Assembly (NCBI GenBank): GCA_035578175.1
Contig: JAQMRL010000015.1
Location: 19,773,672 to 19,837,671 of the forward strand
Direction: 5' to 3'
Source: Catonia carolina
Lineage: Eukaryota; Arthropoda; Insecta; Hemiptera; Achilidae
Length of the DNA: 64,000 nt
Part shown: positions 20,621 through 33,029 of the stretch, one piece after another
Numbering within the stretch: position 1 is the stretch's first letter
How the letters are laid out: the number at the start of each line of letters is the position of its first letter
Notes under the pieces: generated by a model
What the model saw: the letters and a program-made list of their open reading frames with translations, nothing else
Databases searched by the model: none
Told to the model about the DNA's origin: nothing
Made by a program: the position numbers and the translations under genes

Positions 20621-21679
20621 TTCAAGCTATTGTGCAAGTAGGAGAAATAGTAATGAGTCAGTCAGTCAGTCAGGGCTTCCCATTTATGTATGTGTACAGA
20701 TTAATAATTCAAAACGCCTTTTCATCAACCGGACTGTGCTTGCAACCATTGAATTTTAAGTGAAAGTTAAGATAGTTAAAGTATTTTTCAATGAAATATA
20801 ATTGAAATTATTGGCATTTACTTATTGCGCAGGTAGGAAATTGTTTGTCTCCTTCGTTTTGAGGACAAATTCATAACAACAACCACCTTGAAAAGGCAGT
20901 TTAGTTCGTCGCTTCTATAAAAGGTGTTCAGTTTTGTTGTTTTTTTACAATATTTTATGATGAACCGTATGTTAGTCCTACAATAAAAAAGTGAATTGAC
21001 GGTCTAGTAAACTCAGCAGTGTTGCCAACTTAGTATTTTACACCAGACTATAAAATAAGTAAATAAAACGGTAAATTACACTAACTTCTAGAAGCTAGTA
21101 GACTACTAATTTGTTTTAGTAATTTTTCAAAATTACATTTTTAAGTTGTATTTTAAACAAAAATAAACATAAAGTAATAAAAAAATTAAAAATTTTACAA
21201 CTTCTTTGTGTAATATTTTTCTACGCAACGCCAAGGGTGTGGTGGAGTGGGAACGCGTAGTTCCCACACTGGTTTTTCCACAATTTAATATAAAATAAAA
21301 TATGTTTTTTAAGCTGTTATTTTTGGATATTGATTCACATATCTTAAAAGTTTTAGCATTCGCACTCTAAAAACTGTATGACTACAGAAGTGCACAACGC
21401 TTACTTAAGCAATAGCTTATGATCTTTATTTTTTTCAAAAAACTGCGATAAAATCCCCTCCTTCTTACCAATTATTATTTGTGCTTTGATTCCACAATTT
21501 GCGCCTGTCTGATTATTCAGAAGGTGGTGTCTGTTCCGTTAAATATGTTGGAATGAAAATATTGACTTTATTCTTCGCTGGGATAAATTCGAACAAGTTT
21601 TTTGCCAAAAATCAGGAAAATAATCTGATTTTCAAGTAGTTGAGAGAAGTATTTGATCAAGGAACGTCAAACTGTATCT
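20621..21679. other. Mostly unassigned AT-rich sequence
   Basis: It contains (AGTC)4 at about 20655-20672. Otherwise no repeat partner or gene was identified. Confidence 0.4.
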
Positions 21680-21728
21680 TCTTAAAAACGGCTCCAACGA
21701 TTTTTTAAATGCCTCAATTTACTACATA

Positions 21729-22666
21729 CGAGGTGTGGCTATTAAATAACGAGACTAACGTAAAACAATTTATTTTTACTTTATACATAATCACTTATTG
21801 TCACCTTCAATATACACTCCTTCTCTATCCCTACACCGCTCCATGCGAATTTTCCATTGTTGGAAACAGTGCTGGAAGTCATCTTCTGTCAGCTCCTTCA
21901 GGACACGTGCCGATCAAAAGTGTTTGAAATGAAGCTCGCAAAAATGTTTGTACTGACACTTTGTACGCGATTGAAAATGACCCAAATTTTTTGGAAACGA
22001 TAATAACATTAGATGAAACGTGGTTTTTTATTTATGATCCGGAAACGAAGCACCAATCCATGCACTGGTAGAGCCGAACTTCACCGGAACCAAAAAAGCT
22101 CGAAGGAGCAAGTCAAAATTTAAAGCAATGATGATTGTTTTTTTTTTGATATCCATGGGATTGTGTATTTTTACTGGGTTCCTGAAGGTCAAACAATTAA
22201 TCAATATTACTACCTTGAGGTACTTTCTAAACAACGTAAAAGAGTAAGGAAAAAACGCCCCGATATGTGGAAGGACAAATCATGGGTTCTCCACCAAGAT
22301 AATGCGCCAGCTCATTCCGCGTTATCTGTCAAGAGGTTCCTAGCTAAGTACAGCATCTCAGTGTTAGAACATCCACGTTATTCACCAGATCTTGCATCAT
22401 GTGACTTCTGTCTGTTCCCTAAGGTGAAATCTGCATTAAAAGGAGCAAGATTTGAGTCTGTGGAAGCTGTTAAAGAGAAAGCGGCACGTGCCTGAAGGAG
22501 CTGATAGAAAATGACTTCCAGCACTGTTTCCAACAATGGAAAATTCGCACGGAGCGTTGTAGGGTTAGAGAAGGAGTGTATATTGAAGGTGACAATAAGT
22601 GATTATATATAAAATAAAAATAAAATTTTTATAACGTCAGTCTCGTTATTTAAGAGCCACACCTCG
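21729..22666. mobile_element. mariner element 2 with long inverted ends
   Basis: The ends CGAGGTGTGGCTATTAAATA and its inverse are flanked by TA. Inverted similarity extends about 180 bp inward on each side (to about 21909 and from about 22480), far longer than the roughly 30 bp usual for mariner. A pseudogene fills the middle. Confidence 0.85.
21990..22495 (+). pseudogene. mariner transposase, broken
   Basis: LDETW, with the first catalytic Asp, is followed by an in-frame stop at about 22072 and a frameshift in the T run near 22145. The frame then continues (22163-22495) with HQDNAPAHSA (second Asp) and SPDLASCDFCLFP (third Asp), again spaced D34D. The N-terminal DNA-binding domain is missing. 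Confidence 0.85.
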
Positions 22667-23221
22667 TATTTACGCTCTACAAAATAGGATATACGCCGTG
22701 TCTGCTGAAATTCGTAGGCAGGCTGTGGTTTCGTGGTAAAAAGGCTTTTTTAAGATTGCGGATTTAATATGTATTTTAGGGCAAACGCGTATATTTTTGA
22801 AGTTGCAGAAAATTTAAAAACGTACAACGTTATTATAAAAATTTTTCTTGATGCCTAGTTTTTTTCTTAATGCTTAATTTCTTTTTTTTAATGCTTAATT
22901 TAGCGTCAATTAATGAATTTGTGTATTTTTCTCATTAGAATCGGTAAAAAACTGGATTTTTGAGATTAAGGTCTTTCTATGCATTAACGACAAAAGTGTA
23001 GCTGATTGATCAAAGTTATAGAAAATTATAAAAACTAAATTTTATTTCAAGAATTTTTTTCTACAGAGGTTAGTTTAGCATCAGTTAGTGCTATTTTACG
23101 TATTTTTAAGTTTTATGGAGGTTGATTTTCATTTTGCGTCATTCACTTATGATTAAAATTAGGTTATATTTTTCATTATTTACATTGGCAAGAGAAAGTC
23201 CTGTGAGTGTTTCCCACCAGA

Positions 23222-24031
23222 TTTATAATACAAAATATTGTAGGATTTGTGAATAAAATAATGTTTTTATGTACGCGAAACAAAGGGAGAGGATATTGCT
23301 ATAAAATAATACATATAATAATAAATAAATACATTTTGACTTGGCATTTTGACGTGGTTGCGATTTGGCAGTATAAAATATAATGTTAGTCGATTACCAT
23401 AATACGGGTGAGTGGAAAATTGACGAAATAAAAAGATGTAGAAAGTTTCCAGTACAATGACCTCGTTCGTGCTTCTACTACCTCTTTGTTACTCCACTAA
23501 ACAATAATTTAGCTTATCAATAGGTAGTTCGTAGAGTAGTAATTTTCATCAAATTATTATATACAGAGTGTTCAGAAAGACTTCATCTAGTGTCTTTCAA
23601 ACAACATTAAAAATATAAGACTATTATAGGTCAACGCAGAATAAAATGAGATAAATTTTGATGTAAAGTATACTGAAATCCGACTAATAGTTTTGGAGAT
23701 GCAAGGGTTTAAACTCGGGTGTCTATAATTATGAAACTGATAGTAGGTACATGGTTGTGCCCTCGCACCATGATTGTCAATTTGTGTGAATAGTAATTTC
23801 ATTATGTAATATGCTTCTTTTGTTTTTGTTTATGTAATCTGTTTAATGGGAAATAAAATGTATTTATTTATTTAATTTATCTGTTCTATTCTATACTACG
23901 ATGTATTGTACTGTGCAAACAGGTGTCGGGTACGGGGTACAGTACCGCCCTGCAATAAATTCTTTTATTTATTTACTCTATGCTTTTATAAAAAAAATTG
24001 AGAATTATTTACGGAGCAGATATCTAAAAAA
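23222..24031. other. Mostly unassigned
   Basis: TATACAGAGTGTTCAGAAAG at about 23563 resembles the end of a Tc1/mariner-type element, but no partner end was found. The remainder is AT-rich. Confidence 0.35.
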
Positions 24032-25370
24032 TCTGGTGTATAACACTCGTACAACTGTCTGTTGCCAATGTAGATAATGTACAATGTAACCTATGTTTAA
24101 TCATGAGTGAACGATGTAAAATCAAAAAACATAACCTAATTTCATGAGTCAATGACGCTAAATAAAAATCAACTTCTGTTGGACTTAAAATACGGAAAAT
24201 ACCTAATAGAAGTTAAACTAAACTTGTACAAAAAATGCTCTAAATAAATATTATAGGTTTGTCGTAAAATGCAAAAGTCGCAATCTTAAAAATTCAATTT
24301 TTTACCGATTTTAATAAACAAAATACGGAAAATCGCTAATTGACACTAAAGTAAGCATTGTAGAAAAAAATTGAAATAAAAGTTCCTATCTTCGACCAAT
24401 ATGGAGCTATGCTAGTCAGCTTTACTGCTGTACAAAACCATCGGTATTAGCAAAAATTCAGCGTTTCCTATCAAAGTTTTTACGGAGGATAGTTAACGCC
24501 CCTATTATGTAACCAATAAAACGCTACACTCAGACGTAAACGTACCCTACATAAATGACGTTTTCTTAAAACTCTATACAAAATTTAGGAAGAAACTCGT
24601 GAACCACCATAACCCATTGATCTAAAATCTGGCTACGCAGACTCTCCCAAACAATCCAATAAAACGGCTAAAACGTCAATGGAGCCGGGACCTCATCTAT
24701 TAACGTAGTACTGTAATTGACTATCCATTACAGTGTTCTAAATACTACACTTATATTTTCACGTCGGAGTTCTGTCACTGGACTGTGTCACGTTTATTTA
24801 TCATGTTAATTTTTTCCAAATTTTGTATTATCACATTCACTGATTGTTTCCAACAGATTGTGAGTTTCCTAAATAGAAAAAAAAGTTATGGCATTTTTAA
24901 TTTCCTATAACATTAAAATTATATTATACAATTTAGCCATAAAATGCATAAGGGTGCAATATAAAAATAATTTTAATTTAACAGCTTAACCCTCCCCACG
25001 AATTTCAGCTGACATTCCACGTACCCTATTTTATAAAAAACAAAAAATGTAAATAAAACGATTTCAAACAAAATCGTAGGAACCGTTTTTGAATAAACGT
25101 AAAACATTGAAAAATTGCACAAACCTACTACTTCCAGTTGATTGCATTTTTATGAAAATGTTCGCGTCAGTGCTCCACTGATGTTACCGAACCTATCAAA
25201 GTTTCAACTTCGTATGATAATCCGTTCTTAAGTTTTTGTTCACACACACTTCCTTACACAAATAACTATCACTAAAAACATGTTTTCTTGGATTCAGGAG
25301 TTCAGCCTGGCAATATGTATTTCCAGTAAAAACAGTATTTTTCTTCTCTATAATTATATTCGTGCAAGAT
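24032..25370 (-). mobile_element. A-family repeat, diverged, split by a LINE fragment
   Basis: It starts TCTGGTGTATAACACTCGTA and ends at about 25370 (CGTGCAAGAT). The microsatellite is nearly gone. About 400 bp of LINE sequence interrupt it from about 24385. Confidence 0.6.
24385..24790 (+). pseudogene. jockey-like LINE reverse transcriptase, C-terminal remnant
   Basis: Conceptual reading with several stops and shifts gives KIQRF-SK-LRRIVNAP, then TL-like and VP-like blocks, then QSNKTAKTSMEPG. These are weak matches to the C-terminal tail of jockey-clade ORF2 products. No intact domain remains. Confidence 0.45.
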
Positions 25371-25376
25371 TTTTTA

Positions 25377-25713
25377 TTTATTTTTTTAAATATTTTATTC
25401 CTAATTTGTGTTCGTTGAAATCTGTTCAATTCAGAACAATAAGCAACCCCATGACCCAATGATATGAGGATGATGTGTATGACGTGTAAATGAGGTGTAG
25501 TCTTGTACAGACCCAGGCCGACCATTCCTGAGAGAGTATTTTTAATTGAATCTCAATCATCAAAGTACACCAGTAACCACTATCTAGTATTCAAATCCGT
25601 ATAAAAGTAATCTTTACTAGGTTTTGAACCAGGAACCTTCGTCTCCAAAAATCAGCTGTTAAACAGCTGATTTTGGCGACGACTTTACCTGTAGACCAAA
25701 CCGGTGCGTTTCA
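25377..25713 (-). mobile_element. tRNA-derived SINE C, full length
   Basis: It runs from the tail (ATTCCTAATTTGTGTTCG) through the body, B box (TTTGAACCAGGAACC), palindrome and A-box region (TTACCTGTAGACCAA). Confidence 0.8.
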
Positions 25714-26115
25714 TGCAAGATAAAGTAAAAAATAAATAATTAGGGTTTTCCAATAATTAAATATAATGTAGATTATAGTCTAATAAATAAAAAAAATCTT
25801 AAGATGTGTTTTTTTGGATGTGGTTTTTCTTTTCTTCGCAATACTTTAACAGTCTCTCTGAAAGACGATTTCTGAGTTGTTTTTTTTTAAATAGATGATA
25901 GTTTAAAAAGTTCATTATGCAACTGAGAAGTTTATTTTTAGTTGTCCAACTTTAGCAATCTTGGCACTTCCGTTGGCTTTCACAAATATATATTTTTGGC
26001 GTTTGGTTTGTTTACAGTTTTACAGTTGTTGTTCATTTACAGTTGTTATACACGTAGGTCAAATATAATGTAACTGAAATATAAAAAATTACTACTTTTC
26101 TGTATTTAATTTTTT
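25714..26115. other. No recognised feature
   Basis: AT-rich; nothing assigned. Confidence 0.4.
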
Positions 26116-27095
26116 AATTTCTATTGCCTATATGAATATATAGGAAGGAAGTATTGTTTTCATGTAGATTTTTCAAAATTGAGTTTTCACCGGACTACAC
26201 GTTTTCAGACTCCCTGTACCCAAAAAACATGTTTTTAACTATTAGTCTGTGTGTGCGTGCGTGCGTGCGTGCGCGCGCGCACGCGTGTGTGCGCGCGCGC
26301 GCACGCGTGTGTGTGAGAACAGAATATCTTGAGAACGGAACTTCGTACGAACTTGAAACTTGAAACTTAAGTTACATGCCCCTACCGGACGCGACACGAA
26401 CGTTTTCATCAAAATCAGTCAACCGAAAGTAGTAGTTTATTCGTGTAATTTTTCACTTTTTTGCCTTTTCTCAAAAACTGGTCCTACGATTTCTTTAAAA
26501 ATCGCCTCATTCACTTAATTTTTTATGCTCTACAAGATAGGGTAGGCGCCATGTTCGCTGAAATTCTTGGTGAAGCTGTTTTCACGTAAAAAAATTGTTG
26601 TTTTTTAAGATTGCGGCGTTATTATGCATTTTAGGGCAAAAAATATATAATAAAAAGTTGTAGACAATTTAAAATTCTACAACTTTTATTTCAAACATTT
26701 TTTTGTATAACGCTTAGTTTAGCGATAATTATGGATTTTCTTTTTTTTCTAACGAAAACGTGTGAAAAATCGATATTTTCAAGATTTTGGCCTTAGTATG
26801 GATTTTACGACAAAAATTGTATATAATTAAATTTATAGGAAATTAAAAGATTTACAACTTTTATTAAGAGCATTTTTCTGCACAGAGCCTAGTTTAGCGT
26901 GAAATAGTAATTTTCCTTATTTTTAAGCCAAACTGAGGTTGATTTTCATTTTGCGGCTTTCACACATGATTAAAATTAGGTTATGTTTATTGAGGTTAAT
27001 TTTTTGTTTATTTCTAATGTTTTATTACTAACGCTGGGTTTATTGTTAATTATTTGCATTGGCAAGAGAAAGTTGTGTGAGTGTTTCACGCCAGA
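26116..27095 (+). mobile_element. A-family repeat, full length
   Basis: It has a mixed TG/CG microsatellite at 26246-26315 containing CGCGCGCGCACGCG. The 3' end GTGAGTGTTTCACGCCAGA is one base off the usual stem. Confidence 0.8.
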
Positions 27096-27117
27096 TTTTT
27101 TTAAAAATATTTTGTTT

Positions 27118-27215
27118 GTGGCCTCTGGAGTAGTACAATCGGTCAGCTGATAGAAAGTTGCTGTGAATTGTTAAGTAACATCGGTTGTTTAAGCGATTTT
27201 AAATGGTAACTAGAT
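27118..27215 (+). mobile_element. tRNA-like SINE E, fragment
   Basis: TGGCCTCTGGAGTAGTACAA, AAAGTTGCTG and GTTAAGTAACATCGGTTG align in order with the element at 51553-51794. The B-box half is not recognisable here. Confidence 0.5.
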
Positions 27216-27479
27216 GATCTGACGATGAGACAGCAATCAAAATGGGTGATTCAAAATAGATAACAATGAATTATGAAGTTTCTTTTTAACTAGGCCTGTC
27301 ATAAGTTCCGATCAGAGCTCGTGGGGATGATCCCCCCCCCCCGTTTTATAAGGGTAAAAATTTAAATAATTATTCTATTTTAACCATCAAAACTATGAGT
27401 TATAAAAAAAACAATTCGTACAAATCTTGTTATCTTATTACGTAATTATATTTCCTTTAATTTATCTAATTAATAAAAA

Positions 27480-28160
27480 TATGGTGTGAAACACTCACAC
27501 GACTTTCTCTTACGAATGTAAATAATAAAAATAATAACCTATGTTTAATCATGAATGAATGATGCTAAATGAGAATCAACCTCGTTAGGACTTAAAAATA
27601 TAAAAAATCACTGTATACGCTGTAGAAAAAAATGCTTGAAATAAAGTTGTAGGTTTGTTAATTTTCTATAACTTTTATTATTACACTTTTGTCATAAAAT
27701 GAATATTGAGGCCGCAATCTTATAGAATCCCTTTTGTTCACTAATTTTAATGAGCAAAATTCAAAAAAAAACACTTATTGACGTTAAACTAAGCGTTGTA
27801 GAAAAAAGGTTTATATAAAAGTTGTAGTTCTTTTAATGTTTTACATTTTTGGTAATACATTTTTGTTGAAAAATGCTTAATGAGGCCACAATCGTAAAAG
27901 AGAAGTACCACGCGAATAATTTACCCTCGAAGCACAGCCCTCCACAACTCCAAAAACCACAGCCACTCCACAGCCCTCCAAAAACTCCAGCAGATATTGT
28001 TTACCCTATCTTGTAGAGCATAAAAAAATGTAGAAAAAGAGATAATTTTAAACAAAATTGCAGGAGCCGTTTTTGAAAAAAAATTAAAAATCGCACGAAG
28101 AAACTGCATTACTTCCAGTTGACCGATTTTGATAAAAATCTTCTTGTCGGATCACCTACT
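27480..28160 (-). mobile_element. A-family repeat, diverged, truncated by a TTAA element
   Basis: It begins GGTGTGAAACACTCACACGA. It reads to TTGATAAAAATCTTCTTGTCGG, where the TTAA element interrupts. A foreign CA/CC-rich patch (about 27925-27990) replaces part of the consensus. Confidence 0.65.
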
Positions 28161-28164
28161 TTAA

Positions 28165-28914
28165 GGGGAGCAGACTGATTTTAATAAAAAAATATTAATT
28201 TTTCAATTTTACCATAATTGATGGTTCGTTTTCCCCTATTTTAATTGATATAACACGACATTGGTTGCTTTTTCTGTTAAAAAAATTGTGTTTTTACGTT
28301 GGTGGGGTACGTAATGTTTATTTAGAAAATTTTTCATGTTTTTCATTCTTGTAAATTGGGATTAATATAATCACATTACTGCTTTAACATTATGAAGACT
28401 GCGTTCAAATAAAGGCAATAATTTCAAGAACGGATAGGAATCAGCTGTAACGTGATATAAATATTGGTGTGTTTTTCTTTGGAAGTTAACTCCAATTGGC
28501 AATAATATGTTTTTTTGCGGTATGCTTTTACTATATCCGCATTTTCCGCATTTTTATTTTTTGACTTTAGGTACACTTATTTCAGGAACCATCCCAAATA
28601 GGAGTGTGAAATTTTGCACACTACATTTTAGTACTAAGGTGTGTATTTACTCCAGAGGTATTTCAAAAATTTTGGAGTTTTTATTTTTTGGGTGTTTTTT
28701 TTATAAAAAAATGTAGGCTATATTTGAACATTTTTCAAAAAAAAATCATTTTTAGTATCGATAAAGATAAATGAAAAATCTCTGGTACAAATTTGTAAAA
28801 AGGTACTGTAGATAGGTGTGCCAAAGCTCAGCTGTGTAGCTTTAACGGTTCCTACAAAAAATCTACCTAAGTTAGTATTGCAGGTATAGAGATAATGAAA
28901 TTGGTCTGCTCCCC
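28165..28914. mobile_element. TTAA-target (piggyBac-type) MITE 2
   Basis: The ends GGGGAGCAGAC and GTCTGCTCCCC are perfect inverted repeats flanked by TTAA (28161-28164, 28915-28918). It is 750 bp long and has no transposase frame. Confidence 0.75.
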
Positions 28915-28918
28915 TTAA

Positions 28919-29000
28919 TTTATAATTATATTTATGACTAAATATAAATTACATTTTTTATTATTTACATTGACAAGTCGTGTAAGTGTTTCACACCAGA
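28919..29000 (+). mobile_element. A-family repeat, 3' end only
   Basis: TTTACATTGACAAGTCGTGT and GTGTTTCACACCAGA mark the 3' end in the opposite orientation to the copy left of the MITE, so the two flanks are not one interrupted element. Confidence 0.6.
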
Positions 29001-29443
29001 TTTTTATTTTAATTTTCCGATCTAAACTACTAAATAAACCGTTAAAACTGAAGTAAAAAGGAACAAAATTATCCTGGAATAAATAGTCAATTATGTGTAC
29101 ACCGATTCATTTTAGTGGTTTTGTAAATTAGTCTAACAATTTAATTTTTATTGAAAAAATCATAAAAAAGAAATTATTTGTGGTAAGTTTCTTTTCATTT
29201 TGAGTACCGATTTAATTAGTGGTATATATTTTAAGTCATTTGTGGTTTCTTTTGCATAGGATTCATGGATGAGCATGTCCAACGGTACTTTAGTCATTGT
29301 ATTTACAATGTTTTGTAGAGCTTAACAATACATACAATACCCACATCATTTTAATGATTTTTCATGGTTTTTGTACGAATAAGAAAATAAATCATTCCTT
29401 TTATTTTATCATTTCTTGTAGAGGTTTCGGGTATGCTGTTTTT
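29001..29443. other. No recognised feature
   Basis: AT-rich; nothing assigned. Confidence 0.4.
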
Positions 29444-29574
29444 ACTTTCTCTTGCCTATATGAATATATAGGAAGGAAAGTATTGTTTTCATGTCGATTT
29501 TTCGAAATCGAGTTTTCACCGGATCTATACGTTTTCAGACCCCCTGAACCCAAAAAACATGTTTTTAGCGATTG

Positions 29575-29606
<32 letters not shown>

Positions 29607-30407
29607 CTGTGTGTGTGTGTGTCTGTGTGTGAACAGAATATCTCAAGAACGGAACATCGTACGAACTTGAAACTTGAAACTTAAGTTACATACCACTACC
29701 GGACGCGACACGAACATTTTCATCAAAATCGGTCAACCGGAAGTAGTAGTTTATTCGTATAATTTTTCAGTTTTTTGCGATTTTCTCAAAAACTGGTCCT
29801 ACGATTTTTTTTAAAATCGCCTATTTTACTCAATTTTTGATTCTCTACAAGATAGGGTAGGCGCCATGTTTGCTGAAATTCTCGGTGAGGCTGTTTTCAC
29901 GTAAAAACGTTGTTTTTTTAAGATTACGGCTTTAATATAAATTTTAGCGCAAAAACTTATATAATAAAAGTTGTAGAGAATTTAAAAACCTACAACTTCT
30001 GTTTCAAACATTTTTTTGTATGACGCTTAGTTTAGCAGTAATTAGCGATTTTCTGATTTTTTCTCACGAAAACGTGTGAAAAATCGATTTTTTTTAGATT
30101 TTGGCCTTAGTATGCATTTTACGACAAAAGTGTATATAACCAAATTTATAAAAAATTAAAAGATCTACAACTTTTATTAAGAGCATTTTTCTCTAAAGAG
30201 CCTAGTTTAGAGAGAAAGAGTGATTTTCCGTATTTTTAAACCAAACTGAGTTCGAATTTCATTTTGCGTGTTTCACTCATGATTGAAATATGGTTATATT
30301 TTTGAGATTAGTTGTTTGTTTATTTCTAATGTTTTATTACTAATGTTAGGTTTATTGTTAATTATTTATATTGGCAAGAGAAAGTTGTGTGAGTGTTTCA
30401 CACCAGA
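29444..30407 (+). mobile_element. A-family repeat, full length (reference copy)
   Basis: This copy shows the family's parts in order: 5' end ACTTTCTCTTGCC; a short inverted repeat TATATGAATATATAGG; a conserved block to about 29570; a TG microsatellite (29577-29629); then AT-rich sequence with a hairpin (ATAAAAGTTGTAG ... CTACAACTT, 29962-30000). GGCAAGAGAAAGT (inverse of the 5' end) is followed by the stem-loop GTGTGAGTGTTTCACAC and the terminus CAGA. The flanks are T runs on both sides. There is no coding frame. The layout matches non-autonomous Helentron-type elements (HINE, such as DINE-1); the classification is inferred from structure alone. Confidence 0.8.
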
Positions 30408-30424
30408 TTTTTTTCTTTTTTAAG

Positions 30425-30850
30425 CTCCTATTGGAGCACTATATCAATTTTCAGTCTTTAGCGAATCGTTTGATTTGTTTTCTTCTATTCCACATCTTTT
30501 TCATATTTCTCAGATCTGACCCTCCTCTGCTCGTCAGTTATGTAATATTGTCAAACTTTTCTGGTAATCAGAGACAATCGAATATTTGGTTTGTTGAGTA
30601 TTAGTCCATCTTCTCGTCTCAGAATCATGTTGTACGTTATCCCTAGAGTATTCAGATCGTTGTTCATCTCCTATAGACAGCCATTCTGTGATTTGTATTC
30701 CATGAGCTGATTGAGAAGTTTCTTGACGATCCTTGTTTATGGTATCCCGATTAAGTGGCTGAAGAATGCTAATCGTCTTTTTCTCATTGTGTCTGCTATC
30801 TGTTTGTTTTCTTAGTATATTGTATTGTTGGTCACAAGCCATCATTCCCC
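30425..30850 (-). pseudogene. LINE ORF2 C-terminal remnant
   Basis: A minus-strand conceptual translation gives MRKRRLAFFSHLIGIP-TRIVKKL and, further on, TDEQRRVRSEKYEK. This resembles the C-terminal tail of insect non-LTR retrotransposon ORF2 ('RRLAFFGHL' type). Several stops and frame changes are present. Confidence 0.5.
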
Positions 30851-31030
30851 GTAGGAAAATTTTAAAGTAATTAATAATTTTTATCATAGAATATTTTCTT
30901 AGCTAGTAACTCAATTTCTGTTATTGTATTATTCTTTTTTTTGGTTTTACGTTTAATTTTTATCCAATTCAAGGTTAATTTAAATAGCAATGGTTAAAGC
31001 TAAAAATGAGGGTTGAAAACATGTCTTACA

Positions 31031-31108
31031 TGATCAATAATCGAACCTGGGACAACCTTCATAGAAGTCAGTTAGACTAACCACCACATCAATGGGCCAG
31101 TCGATTTT
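31031..31108 (-). mobile_element. tRNA-like SINE head (degenerate)
   Basis: The minus strand has GTGGTGGTTAGTCTAACTGA (A-box-like) and CCAGGTTCGATTATT (B box). Confidence 0.4.
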
Positions 31109-31136
31109 AATATGCATAATGTTAATTATTATTATT

Positions 31137-31427
31137 ATTTTTTAATCCTTAATATGCGTACGTTGCAATCTGTTCAATTTAGAACAATAAGCAACTCCAT
31201 GATCCAATGAGATGACGATAATATCTATGACGTATGAATGAGGTCTTGTACGGACTTAAGCCGACCGTTCCTGAGAAAGTACACACCGGTTACCACTGTC
31301 TTGTATTCCAATCCGTATAAAAGTAACTACCTTTACTAGAATTTGAACCAGAAACCCTCGTTTCCTAAAATCAGCTGTTAAACAGCTGACATGCGGTGAT
31401 GACTTTACCTCTAGACCAACCTGGTGG
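31137..31427 (-). mobile_element. tRNA-derived SINE C, near full length
   Basis: All parts are present, with an internal deletion of about 35 bp after GTACACACCGG compared with the 4.5-kb copy. Confidence 0.75.
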
Positions 31428-31437
31428 GTAATTATTT

Positions 31438-31745
31438 GTTTTTTTTTTTGCGGATAGGCCGTGAAGGCCGCGCATTAAGGAAAACACACTCATTTTTCTC
31501 ACTGTTCCTCTGATCTTTTCTTCCTTTTTTATAGCCTTTCTCTTTCTTCCTTGGGTTGGTTCATTTCCAATTCTGGTTCTGTCTTTCTCTAGTGTATTCT
31601 CTACCCTCAGACTTAGTTCTAAAACCAGCTTTATCAAAAAAATCGGATTCCTGTATTTCAAAATGATCTATCTCTTTTTTAATTTTCATCAACGTCTCTT
31701 TTAACTCATAAATTTGGTTAAAAATCAGTTTCTTAAGTCTGCTCT
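31438..31745 (-). pseudogene. Possible LINE 3' end with poly(A)
   Basis: On the minus strand a Lys/Arg/Glu-rich frame ends near a poly(A) run (31440-31451 as T on +). Its composition is like the basic C-terminus of LINE ORF2, but no diagnostic motif was found. Confidence 0.3.
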
Positions 31746-31747
31746 TA

Positions 31748-32078
31748 ACCCACCGGGTTGATCTAGGCATAACAATATCCGCGAGTTAGCTGTGCGCTAA
31801 CAGCTGATTTCGGAGATGAAGTTCCATGGTTTAAATCCCAGTAAAGTTAGTAACTTTTACACGAATTTGAATACTAGACAGTGGTTACCAGTGTACTTTG
31901 ATAGTTGGGGTTCAATTAACCATACCTCTAAGGAATGGTCGGCCTGAGTCTGTACAAGACTACACCTCAAATACAAGTCAAACATATTATCCTCGTCTCA
32001 TTGGGTCATGGGGTTGCTTATTGTTCTTAAATTGAACAGATTGCGACGCTGACATTAGGGATTAAAAACAAAACTTCT
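31748..32078 (+). mobile_element. tRNA-derived SINE C, near full length
   Basis: ACCCACCGGGTTGATCTAGG starts the head. The palindrome is degraded to GCTGTGCGCTAACAGCTG, and the B box is GGTTTAAATCC. It faces the copy at 31137, with about 320 bp between them. Confidence 0.75.
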
Positions 32079-32670
32079 GCTCTCCATTCTCAGCTTGCTT
32101 CAAAACAATTTTATTCATCTTTTAACAATCGTTTTCTCTAATATCTCGATGCAATCGAAATGGTTTTTATTCGATTCTTTCTTTATAACCTGATTCTCTC
32201 TGAGAGAGTCATGAGTTTTTCTGAGAATATCTCGTTCTGTTTGTTTTAGTAACTTAATTTTCCCTTTTTTTAATAAGCTGGTTTACTCAGTAAAATTTAT
32301 TTAGAATTTAAGAAAATAATTTTCTTTAACATCGAATATATTACAATTTAATTCACCTATAAAATGTTTTTATAGATGAATTATTTCAAAAGATAATAAA
32401 ACAGTTGGGCTCCGACAAGTAGTCGCCGGGATGGCCTGAATTGCTTTTGTTTCGATCGACTGTACAGTCACGTGTTATCTTAAAGGGTAGTTCCAGATTT
32501 TCCTGAAGTGGGAGAACCTATAAAAGTAGGCTAGACTAAAATTTTATGCTTGTAGTGGAAACTTAATTTTCCAGATCATTTGAGTCTGAAACTGCTAAGA
32601 AAACTATTAAAATACTAGGCTATTCTATAATTATCGTAGATGTACGAGTGTATAAAATTAAATTCAAAAT
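32079..32670. other. No recognised feature
   Basis: AT-rich; nothing assigned. Confidence 0.4.
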
Positions 32671-32678
32671 AATACAAA

Positions 32679-32746
32679 TGGTCCAGTGGTTAGCGTGCTG
32701 CTATTAAAAAATGAGGTTCCAGGTTCGATTCCCAGCTAGGATCTAA
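32679..32746 (+). mobile_element. tRNA-like SINE F head
   Basis: TGGTCCAGTGGTTAGCGTGC (A box) and AGGTTCGATTCC (perfect B box) lie at tRNA spacing. It is very close to the inverted copy at 6245. The acceptor arm does not pair. Confidence 0.55.
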
Positions 32747-33029
32747 AGAATTATTACATATTCAAACCCATTGTTATTTAACCTAAATGAGTCGATACTC
32801 ACAAAAATGATGATGGATTTTAAACAAAAAATAAATAAAATATGCAATTCCAAAAATAATTCATTCAGCGTACAAAAATAAAAAAATATATGTTTTATAA
32901 GCACATTACCGGTAAACCGGTTAAAAACAGGGTAGCTTATAGATGTAAATTTCAGTATCTCCTACTAATTTTTTAATAAAAATTCAGAAAAAGGAATCAA
33001 GGCTGGAAAGGAGAAGCTTTTGTTTTGTA

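Larger units (their letters stand above)
21680..23221 (+). mobile_element. A-family repeat, old copy split by mariner 2
   Basis: A-family sequence (AAACGGCTCC-ACGATTTTTT...CTCAATTTACTAC) stops at the mariner and resumes at TACGCTCTACAAAATAGG. It ends at the 3' stem-loop TGTGAGTGTTTCCCACCAGA. Confidence 0.65.

Noticed and set aside
20915..20940. TATAAAAG followed by TTCAGTT as a core promoter
   Set aside because: The spacing between TATA and initiator is about half of what is needed, and no gene follows.
30534..30887. 117-codon minus-strand frame as a gene
   Set aside because: A different frame of the same strand matches LINE C-terminal blocks better, so this frame is a by-product.
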